Assembly: GCA_964477735.1 (NCBI GenBank)
Contig: CAYZFD010000001.1
Span: forward strand, 87,149-151,148
DNA length: 64,000 nt
Source of the DNA: CAYZFD01 sp964477735
GTDB lineage: Bacteria; Bacteroidota; Bacteroidia; Flavobacteriales; Flavobacteriaceae
Reading direction: 5' to 3'
Position numbers and translations under genes: made by a program. Below the pieces are notes generated by a model. It had not been told where the DNA came from. It ran no database searches and saw only the letters and a list, made by a program, of their open reading frames with translations. Shown one piece after another: positions 16,860-24,900 of this stretch. Positions within the stretch are counted from its first letter, which is position 1. Each line of letters begins with the position of its first letter.

Positions 16860-18185
16860 TCAAAAAACACTTGAGGGAAAAATAACTGGGCTTTCGTGGC
16901 CGTTGTGACCAACAGCAGCCACGCCAAAGAAAAAGTTGTCAATAACAACCCCTTCTAGTGTGTAGGCATCAACATCCCCAACCCATCGACTATTTTCCCA
17001 TGTTGGGGCCGTAGTGTTTCGCCAATAAATTTTATAGCCCTTTGCATCAGGAACTTTTTCCCACTTGAGCTTGGCCGCTGGGGCTACCACACCACCAATA
17101 CTCACGTTTTTAGGGGCTGGAGGGGCCCATGCCAAACTGGCCAAATTAATCATATTAACTGCTGTCAGCTTGCTGGCATACTCAAAGTTAACACCCTCTA
17201 GCACATCGCCATAAGCGATTCCATTTTCAGTCCTCAAATCTTGGTGTTGACGGTTGTAGTTTTCGTGGGCTTCCATGATGCGAACCCCAGCAAATCCTAC
17301 ATCATTAAAAGGGCGATGATGCCCCCCTCGACCAAATCTGTCCAAGCGATAAACCATCATCGGATTCATGTTTGGCATATAGGTTTTTACTTGTTTGTGT
17401 ATATACCGAGCGAGTTGACGAGAAATGCCGTCAACTTCGCCACCATAAAACCTTCTCATACGGCGCTGACGTTCTGTTTCGGTTGGAGGAGTTGGTTCGG
17501 AGAAAATCCGAAAAGTCCGGTTATCAATTACACCGTCGACACCTTCAATATTGCCAATCATGTCGTTGTTTAACACACCAATAATGTCCCAACCATGTTC
17601 CAAAGCATGTTTGGCTAATCCTTGGCCACCATAGAGACCCTGTTCTTCTCCCGATAGGCCAACGAATGCAATGCTGTTTTCGAAAGTGTATTGACTCAGT
17701 ACTCTGGCAGCCTCTATGGTTCCAGCCATGCCGCTGGCGTTGTCGTTGGCACCGGGTGATGGGTCTGTAAAATTGTTGGGATCGCTGATTCTACTGTCAA
17801 TATCGCCGCTCATGATCACGTATCGATTTGGGTATTTTGTGCCCCTAAGTACGGCCACTACATTATTGATCCAAACGTCTCTCGTTAGTCGCCTGCCATC
17901 TGATTCAAAAAAATTGTTTTGATAAAACACTTCTAAACATTTACCGCAATCTTCGCTAATTTGTTCGAATTCTTTTTTAATCCAACGTCTTGCCGCTCCA
18001 ATGCCTTGGGTTTCGGAAAGGGTATCTGACAAGGTGTGGCGGGTTCCGAAACCAGCCAATTTTGTAATGTCGTTTTTGATTCGAGAGGAAGAAACAGCTT
18101 CTATAATATCGTAAATTCTTGAATCGTGCTGGGCATCAAGTAGTGTGAGCGACAGCAAGGCCAAAAGGGTATAAGTTTTTTTCAT
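16860..18185 (-). CDS. Secreted M28-family metallopeptidase with fibronectin-type-III domain
   Basis: 441 residues with signal peptide (LLALLSLTLLDAQ). The di-zinc aminopeptidase-type catalytic domain spans about 100-345, with ligands visible in SGDIDSR, GANDNASGM, the catalytic GLSGEEQGLYG pair, NNDMIGN and the late His in RIMEAHENYNRQH. A C-terminal fibronectin type III-like domain follows (about 355-441). It probably trims peptides in the periplasm or outside the cell. It starts 2 bp after the preceding gene and shares its transcript. No T9SS sorting domain is seen. Confidence 0.88.
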   Translation of the reverse strand: MKKTYTLLALLSLTLLDAQHDSRIYDIIEAVSSSRIKNDITKLAGFGTRHTLSDTLSETQGIGAARRWIKKEFEQISEDCGKCLEVFYQNNFFESDGRRLTRDVWINNVVAVLRGTKYPNRYVIMSGDIDSRISDPNNFTDPSPGANDNASGMAGTIEAARVLSQYTFENSIAFVGLSGEEQGLYGGQGLAKHALEHGWDIIGVLNNDMIGNIEGVDGVIDNRTFRIFSEPTPPTETERQRRMRRFYGGEVDGISRQLARYIHKQVKTYMPNMNPMMVYRLDRFGRGGHHRPFNDVGFAGVRIMEAHENYNRQHQDLRTENGIAYGDVLEGVNFEYASKLTAVNMINLASLAWAPPAPKNVSIGGVVAPAAKLKWEKVPDAKGYKIYWRNTTAPTWENSRWVGDVDAYTLEGVVIDNFFFGVAAVGHNGHESPVIFPSSVF

Positions 18186-18187
18186 GA

Positions 18188-18850
18188 TTAATCGTTTTTT
18201 CTAAAAGTCCAAATTTCGTGAAGAGGATCTCCCTTACTGCTAAAACCTTGGTGAAACCAATCGTCTTTTTGAAGTTCGTATTTGAAATTGAGGCTCTTGC
18301 CCACTTTTGTGTCATCCCTTGAGAAGTATTCTAGGGCTTCTACATATTCACCATCTTGAGCCACATAAGTGCCTCCTCCACAGCCGTAAAAAGCAAAGTT
18401 TTCGGTGTCGAATGCCGTCCATTGAAAATGACCGTTCTGTAATAATTTCATGGTTTTTCGACTTCGATTTATAGGCCGTCTTTGCTCAATTCCGTCTCGG
18501 ACCCTTCCTGCCATGAGCCATTTTCCTTCAAAAGCTTGTTTGGCTGGAGGTGTTGCCACCCACTGCTCCTTGGAGGAATAACGGATTTTTTCTAATCCGT
18601 CATTTTTGTGATTAGAATTGAATTCAAAATCGACAACAAGGTCGCTGTCAATGTTACTGAAAAAGCCACCACGTGTGAGAATGAAAGCGCCGTTAGTGGA
18701 CTTAAATTGTGTTTCGATGAGGTAATCGTTTTCTATCAATATTCGATGTGTAACAGTTTCATTTCCTGATTGACTGTTGTAACTGTAAACTTGAGCTTTT
18801 AAACTTAAAGAAGTATATAAAATGCCCAAAATGGTTGCATATCGGCGCAT
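18188..18850 (-). CDS. Secreted protein of unknown function, lipocalin-like C-terminus
   Basis: 220 residues with a probable signal peptide (ILGILYTSLSLKAQ). The second half (EGKWLMAGRV, FQWTAFDTE, GTYVAQDGEYVEALEYFSRD) resembles small secreted Bacteroidota proteins with lipocalin-like beta-barrels (DUF4488-type). I am not certain of the family. It is directly upstream of the M28 peptidase with a 2-bp gap, so a shared role in handling extracellular peptides or small ligands is possible but unproven. Confidence 0.65.
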   Translation of the reverse strand: MRRYATILGILYTSLSLKAQVYSYNSQSGNETVTHRILIENDYLIETQFKSTNGAFILTRGGFFSNIDSDLVVDFEFNSNHKNDGLEKIRYSSKEQWVATPPAKQAFEGKWLMAGRVRDGIEQRRPINRSRKTMKLLQNGHFQWTAFDTENFAFYGCGGGTYVAQDGEYVEALEYFSRDDTKVGKSLNFKYELQKDDWFHQGFSSKGDPLHEIWTFRKND

Positions 18851-18995
18851 ACAATTGCTTAATGAGATGAAACAAAAACTTTAACTTTTGAAAGGTACAA
18901 ACTTTTTAGAAAGTTCAGACTTGTGGCGTGTTAAAACCTTAGTTTTAATCTCAATAAATTTGGGCAACTAGATTTTTAATTGTTTACTTAGAAAT

Positions 18996-19190
18996 TTATA
19001 GATCTGATTCAAAAATATCCTCGATTGGCTTTTTAAAAAGTTTTGAAATTCGGAAGGCTGTTGGCAAACTAGGGTCAAACTTTTCTTTTTCGATGGCGTT
19101 GATGGTTTGTCTCGAAACGCCAATATGAGCTGCTAAATCTTCCTGAGTCATGTTATGTTCGGCCCTGAGAACGCGAAGTTTGTTTTTCAT
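18996..19190 (-). CDS. XRE-family helix-turn-helix regulator (short, Cro-like)
   Basis: 64 residues, nearly all one HTH_3 domain: LRAEHNMTQEDLAAHIGVSRQTINAIE with recognition helix SRQTINAIE. The C-terminal FKKPIEDIFESDL is typical of this short class, which usually sits beside a small membrane protein gene, as here: the start overlaps the upstream membrane protein stop by 4 bp (ATGA). It probably controls that pair. Confidence 0.9.
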   Translation of the reverse strand: MKNKLRVLRAEHNMTQEDLAAHIGVSRQTINAIEKEKFDPSLPTAFRISKLFKKPIEDIFESDL

Positions 19191-19576
19191 TGGTAGCGCT
19201 TGTTGTTTAGGAGTAGTGCAGTCATGTAGCTCACCCCAATAAAACCCACTAAAAGGCCAATTTCTGCATCAAAGTTGATGAGGTTGCTCGAGTCTAAAAG
19301 CGAATAACTTAAGCCCACCACAACTGTTAGGCCAAGCGTAATGGCTAAAGCTTCTAAATGAATTTTTCTTTCCAACTCATCAAAATTGTTAAAAAGACGG
19401 CGGTTGGCTAAAATCATTAATAGTCCGATTAAAAAATTCAATATGATGGCTATCGGGGTTAAGATGGGTTGATTTTCCCAAATAAATTTTGGACCAAAAG
19501 TAGCCAAAGCTAGGGTGGCTACCCAGCTCCATGTCCAAACGGCCAATTGCACGGTTCTCTTTTTTCTTTCTTGCAT
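19187..19576 (-). CDS. Four-helix membrane protein paired with XRE regulator
   Basis: 129 residues with four predicted transmembrane helices (about 13-30, 38-57, 75-95, 105-123) and a conserved-looking loop FNNFDELERKIHLEA between helices 2 and 3. That loop occurs in small membrane proteins encoded next to short XRE regulators. Function unknown; possibly the target of the regulator. It is translationally coupled to the regulator. Confidence 0.7.
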   Translation of the reverse strand: MQERKKRTVQLAVWTWSWVATLALATFGPKFIWENQPILTPIAIILNFLIGLLMILANRRLFNNFDELERKIHLEALAITLGLTVVVGLSYSLLDSSNLINFDAEIGLLVGFIGVSYMTALLLNNKRYQ

Positions 19577-19658
19577 TTTGTCAGTTTTTATTTACAAAAA
19601 GTAATGTTTACTTGACAAAACTAAAACTTTTTTGAATACAATCAAAATTTAATTTCAA

Positions 19659-21185
19659 TTATGCGTCAACAACAACTTTATAGGTGGGATCCTCAAGAAC
19701 GTTGACTTCGATAAGCGTGTCTGCTTTGTGCAACAATTTTTGACAATCAGGGCTAAGGTGTTTAAGATGAAGTGTTTTGCCGAGCTTCAAATATCGTTCG
19801 GTTAGTTTATTGAGCGCTTCAATGGCGGACATGTCCACGACACGACTTTCTCGGAAATCAATAATCACTTCATTGGGATCATTAATGACGTCAAATTTTT
19901 CTTGAAAGGCGGTAACAGAACCAAAAAACAAGGGGCCATAAATTTCATAATGTTTCCTACCGTTTTCGTCTAAATGTTTTCTTGCACGAATTCTTTTGGC
20001 ATTGTCCCAGGCAAACACAAGTGCTGCAATAATGACTCCAACGACAACAGCAAGTGCCAAATTGTGTAGAAAAACGGTGACTAAAGTTACGAGCACCATG
20101 ACAAGCACATCGGACTTTGGCATTTTGTTAAAAGTTTTTAGGCTGGCCCATTCAAAAGTTCCTATAGAGACCATAATCATTAGTCCAACTAGGGCTGCCA
20201 TGGGCACTTTTTCTATAAGAGAGGAGCCAAACATCACAAACATGAGTAACATAATTGAGGCCACAATACCCGAGAGTCGTGCCCTTGCTCCATTAGAGAC
20301 ATTGATGAGGCTTTGGCCAATCATGGCACAGCCACCCATCCCAGAAAAAAGTCCTGACAGTATGTTGGCAACGCCTTGGGCCACAGCTTCTTTGTTGCCG
20401 CTTCCGCGGGTTTCGGTAATTTCATCGACAATATTGAGGGTGAGCAAGCTTTCGATTAGTCCCACGCCAGCCACTATAGCGGCAAAGGGAAAAATGATGC
20501 TTAAGGTTTCAAAGTTGAGCGGAACTTTAGGCAGATGAAAAGGAGGAAAAGAACCCTGTATTGAGGCTAAATCACCAACAGTTTTGGTTTCAATCTCAAA
20601 AAAAGTAACCAATCCAAAGATGACCAAAATGGCGGTAAGCGAAGCCGGGATGGCTTTTGTGATTTTGGGCAATCCAAAAATAACACCCATTGTTAAACAA
20701 ACTAACCCCAGCAAAACATAGAGTTCCTGGCCTTGGAGCCACTGCCCTGAAGGGTCCTTGAACTGGTCGAGCTGCGACATGAATATGATAATGGCCAAGC
20801 CATTTACGAAACCAAAAATAACAGGATGGGGCACGAGCCGTATAAATTTCCCTAGACGGAGGCTTCCTGCAATAAACTGCAATAGGCCTGCAAGAATGAT
20901 GGTAGCAAAAACATATTCAACGCCAAAGTCTTTAACCAACACCACCAAAACCACGGCCACTGCACCTGTGGCTCCTGAGATCATTCCAGGACGGCCGCCA
21001 AATATGGAGGTAATCAATCCCATAACAAAAGCCGCATAGAGTCCTGTTAAGGGAGAAAGTCCCGCAATGAGCGCAAAAGCAACAGCTTCTGGCACCAACG
21101 CAAGGGCCACTGTGAGGCCAGATAGAATTTCGGTTCTATAATTAACTTTTAAAGAAAGATCGAAGAGGTTGAATACTTTTCGCAT
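19659..21185 (-). CDS. SulP-family inorganic anion transporter with STAS domain
   Basis: About 508 residues from the ATG at 21185. An in-frame ATG at 21203 would add six residues; I prefer 21185 because MRKVFNLFDLSLKVNYRTEILSG looks like the family N-terminus. The membrane domain (about 15-390) has the SulP signature ALVPEAVAFALIAGLSPLTGLY. The C-terminal STAS domain (about 420-508) contains VIIDFRESRVVDMSAIEAL. Substrate could be sulfate or bicarbonate; the sequence does not decide. No carbonic anhydrase is adjacent. Confidence 0.9.
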   Translation of the reverse strand: MRKVFNLFDLSLKVNYRTEILSGLTVALALVPEAVAFALIAGLSPLTGLYAAFVMGLITSIFGGRPGMISGATGAVAVVLVVLVKDFGVEYVFATIILAGLLQFIAGSLRLGKFIRLVPHPVIFGFVNGLAIIIFMSQLDQFKDPSGQWLQGQELYVLLGLVCLTMGVIFGLPKITKAIPASLTAILVIFGLVTFFEIETKTVGDLASIQGSFPPFHLPKVPLNFETLSIIFPFAAIVAGVGLIESLLTLNIVDEITETRGSGNKEAVAQGVANILSGLFSGMGGCAMIGQSLINVSNGARARLSGIVASIMLLMFVMFGSSLIEKVPMAALVGLMIMVSIGTFEWASLKTFNKMPKSDVLVMVLVTLVTVFLHNLALAVVVGVIIAALVFAWDNAKRIRARKHLDENGRKHYEIYGPLFFGSVTAFQEKFDVINDPNEVIIDFRESRVVDMSAIEALNKLTERYLKLGKTLHLKHLSPDCQKLLHKADTLIEVNVLEDPTYKVVVDA

Positions 21186-21226
21186 AATAGTGTTTTTGTG
21201 CAAAGGCGTTTGTGCCTAAAAAGTGG

Positions 21227-21234
21227 CAAAACTA
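21227..21234 (-). promoter_or_regulatory. Putative -7 box of the SulP gene
   Basis: The minus strand reads TAGTTTTG, an exact TAnnTTTG match, about 23 bp before the 21203 ATG and 41 bp before the 21185 ATG. No good -33 element is seen. Confidence 0.4.
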
Positions 21235-21327
21235 AGAAATCTTAAAGGTTTTGGCGCTAAGCCCCGTCCCTATAGTGTGTCTTAAACAAATTTGATTAAC
21301 TTTACATCTAAACTTTAATTCGATCCT

Positions 21328-21522
21328 ATGGAAGCTACTTATACCTGTTCGCAATGTGGAATGGCCGTTAAGGCACAATGTGCTAAATGCAATACACCCT
21401 TAGAAAATGGTGTGCTCGTTCTTGAAGACGGAACAAGTGTGCAAATTTCTCAATGTCCAAGTTGCGAAGGAAAAATCAAATCTCCTCAATGTTGTGGCGC
21501 AGACATGACCTGTGCAAATTAA
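21328..21522 (+). CDS. Small zinc-ribbon protein
   Basis: 64 residues with eight or more cysteines: CSQC (8-11), CAKC (18-21), CPSC (43-46) and a terminal CCGADMTC. These pairs can form two zinc ribbons or rubredoxin-like knuckles. No catalytic domain is present. It stands alone between SulP and the pectin locus. Function unknown. Confidence 0.75.
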   Translation: MEATYTCSQCGMAVKAQCAKCNTPLENGVLVLEDGTSVQISQCPSCEGKIKSPQCCGADMTCAN

Positions 21523-21924
21523 CCGTCATTGAATACACTTCGCATTTAGGCTACTTTTTTTAAATCTTTAACTGCAATTTGTGAAACAACTGTTGTGCAT
21601 GTTCACAATGGTCTAATGTTGCTCAATTCAGACATTGAATTTATCAACACTACAACAAACTAGTTAAACAAAATTTAGATCACACATTTCGTTTAGAACA
21701 AAAGCTTCCTTCAAAATATTTTAAGAAATCTTGCACAGTTTTTCATAAATAAAAGCAATGTGATTCAAAGATTTTAAAGCTATTTTTTTAGAAATTTTGT
21801 TTTATTTAACAAAAAAAGAGCGAATTATTTGTTTATGTAATCGATTACTTTTTATATTTAACCAAATTTTCAAATAATTTTTTTGACTACTAGTCAATCA
21901 ATTAACAACAACGTAATATATATT
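21523..21924. other. 402-bp intergenic region upstream of the pectin locus
   Basis: A/T-rich and without a plausible gene. It holds the first copy of the locus palindrome (21837-21848) and a promoter-like pair, TTTG at 21828-21831 and TATATTTA at 21853-21860 (spacer 21 bp, one mismatch in the -7 box). I see no hairpin terminator for the zinc-ribbon gene and nothing else structured. Confidence 0.6.
21836..21849. promoter_or_regulatory. LacI-type operator copy 1 (upstream of giant pectinesterase)
   Basis: TGTAATCGATTACT, 13 of 14 bases of the perfect palindrome at 41500. The core AATCGATT fits the LacI-family AAnCGnTT pattern. It lies between the putative -33 and -7 boxes, about 76 bp before the ATG, where a bound repressor would block RNA polymerase. 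Confidence 0.75.
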
Positions 21925-24900
21925 ATGAAAAACATTTTTTACTTCTTTACGCTAATGACAAGTATGTTTGTGTCTTTTGCACAGACTAGCTTGTCTAATG
22001 CTACCGCAGGAGCAACAATTACTTACGATTTTGCCAATGGTTTAACAATATCGGGAGATACGTCTAGGTTGGACAGCTTTCAAACAGCCGACAATCTTGT
22101 AGGCTTTACGAGTGTGAACACCAACAACGATAGAAAGTTTTGGTGGCATGATACTCAGCATGGGGTTAATTTTTATGTAAACAACACAGTTGAAATTTCA
22201 GTTGCTGGACGTGCACAAATCACTTTTTATACGTGTACCTATGGAGGGCCAAACACTTTCATCGAATTTTCGGATGCCTCTGGAAATGTTTTGGGCACTG
22301 TTCGAGCAGACAACAGGGGTGACACAGATGGGCAAGGATTTACCTTCGACTATACTGGTCAAGCAGGCATTGTTACTGCTACTTTTGTTGGAGATGACAA
22401 AGCCATCTATATTCATGGATTAAAAGTTGAAAATTCAAACGGTTTAGCTGATGTTTGGGACTTTGGCGCAGAACAATTGGATGCCAATTTGTATGACAAT
22501 ATGCTCGATGTGGCCACCATTAATGGATGGTATGACGCTGCGATTACGCCTGGTTCAAACGGCAACACTTTACCAGATTTTACAGTTGGTGCCGTTTCAT
22601 GGGTAGGAAATCCTGCAAGTGATCGTTTGAGAACTACAAACACCAGTTTAACCAGAAAAGATGAAAACATCTATGGGGCCACCGATGCCACAGGACTTGT
22701 GTATGCCAATGGGACCACTGACGGATCGATTCGTTATTTTACGATTGACGCTCAAGAAAACGATGAAATCACATTCAAAGCTAGGTCTGGAAATAGTGGC
22801 GGAAATTTAAGATTCCATTTGGTTTCAGACCCTACGGTTCAAGATGAATTTTCTGAAAACTTGGGTGATATTAAAGATCATACATTTGTGGCCAAGCAAA
22901 CAGGCACCTACAAATTATATGATGCTGCTGATAAATTGATTGTTTATAGAATCACTCAAAAGGAAGCAAACTACAAATTACTTTCAGGAACTGTTGATGT
23001 TTCAGCAGCAGGTGGAATACCCTCAGATTTTCAGATTGTTTTCACCAATCAATTTGGAGAGGAATGGGCCGTAACACCTTCTGGAGGCAACTATAGTGTG
23101 AGCATTCCTGAAGGGCAAAACTACACATATAGCTTATCCAATGCTCCAGGCTATCAGTTTCAACTTGCTGCATCAGCAACTCCTAGTTTTACTTATGACG
23201 CTAGTGTAACAGGATTAAATATTGCAATAGAAGCTGTTAAAGCTAAAGTTTGGGACTTTGGCGCCGAGCAATTTGATGCCAATTTGTTTGAAAACATGCT
23301 CGATGTGGCCACCATTAATGCATGGTATGACGCTGCGATTACGCCTGGTTCAAACGGCAACACTTTACCAGATTTTACAGTTGGTGCCGTTTCATGGGTA
23401 GGAAATCCTGCAAGTGATCGTTTGAGAACTACAAACACCAGTTTAACCAGAAAAGATGAAAACATCTATGGGGCCACCGATGCCACAGGACTTGTGTATG
23501 CCAATGGGACCACTGACGGATCGATTCGTTATTTTACGATTGACGCTCAAGAAAACGATGAAATCACATTCAAAGCTAGGTCTGGAAATAGTGGCGGAAA
23601 TTTAAGATTCCATTTGGTTTCAGACCCTACGGTTCAAGATGAATTTTCTGAAAACTTGGGTGATATTAAAGATCATACATTTGTGGCCAAGCAAACAGGC
23701 ACCTACAAATTATATGATGCTGCTGATAAATTGATTGTTTATAGAATCACTCAAAAACAACCCATTTACCAAACCCTAACAGGGGCTGTTGACGTGAGTT
23801 TAGCACCTGGAATCCCTGCCAATTACGGGATTGTTTTTACAAACGAATTTGGAAAACCTTTCACCGCGACCATGTCTGGGGGCAGTTATAGCGCCACCCT
23901 ACCTTCGGGTTATGATTATCAAATTTCTCTTGAAAACGCCAATGGCTACGTATTGTCTGTTACAGAAGTTGCCGTAGATGAAACCACCAAAGTACTCAAT
24001 TTGGCTATTGTCAAAGCGGTTGTTTATCAAGTTTCAGGATCCATTTCTGGTCTAGGCTCAGACATAAGCAATTTGGCACTGACCTACGCAGCAGATCCAG
24101 CCGCAGGAAAACTTTTTGTGCCTAAGCCCAAAATTAATGCAGCCGCAGGTACTTACACTGTAGAACTAGAGGCCAACGTTGCCTATACCATCACAGCAAG
24201 TGGGGTTAACGATTACACGCTAAGTCCAGAGACGATCACTATTGGTGAAGCAGCCGAAACGGCTAATCTCACCTTTACGGAGAAACCTAAATATGCCATT
24301 ACCATCACTTCCGATGATTTGGATGCCACACAATTAGGAAAGTTGGCGCTAACGTTCACAAACGTCAATGAAACAGGCTACGAATACACTTTTGCGGACG
24401 TATCTACAGTTGAGCTTCGTGACGGAACCTATACTTTAAGCTATTCAGGTTTGGATGAATATCCGCTAGAAATGGCCCTCACCTCCAACCTAACCGTTGA
24501 TGGTGCCGCAGGATCTAAAAACCTGAGCTTTAACAAAGTAACAAATTGGAGTTTTGATGACAGGGTTATTGTCCTTGCCGACACGCATTACAAAGGACTT
24601 CAGCTCACACAAGTGAAAAATGAAATTGCAAAAGGTCATGTAGGGGTTAGCACTGCTGCCACGATCAAAGTCCCTGTTGGGGTTAATGAAAAAATGACAG
24701 TGAGCTATTATTATGCAGCCAACTTCTCAATCGATGGAGGCACTGCAATTACAACCTCATCGGGAAGCACTTCAGTGATTGAAACCGCAGAATACATCAA
24801 CACAGGAGCAGCTGCAACTTATGTCACCTTGACTTTTGGAGGAACCACCTACATCACCAACATCAACGTTGATAGGATTGTTCCTTACAAAGAAGTGGTC

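Noticed and set aside
21883..21924. Upstream in-frame TTG start for the giant esterase (MTTSQS...)
   Set aside because: It puts 14 polar residues before a complete signal peptide; ATG at 21925 is better.
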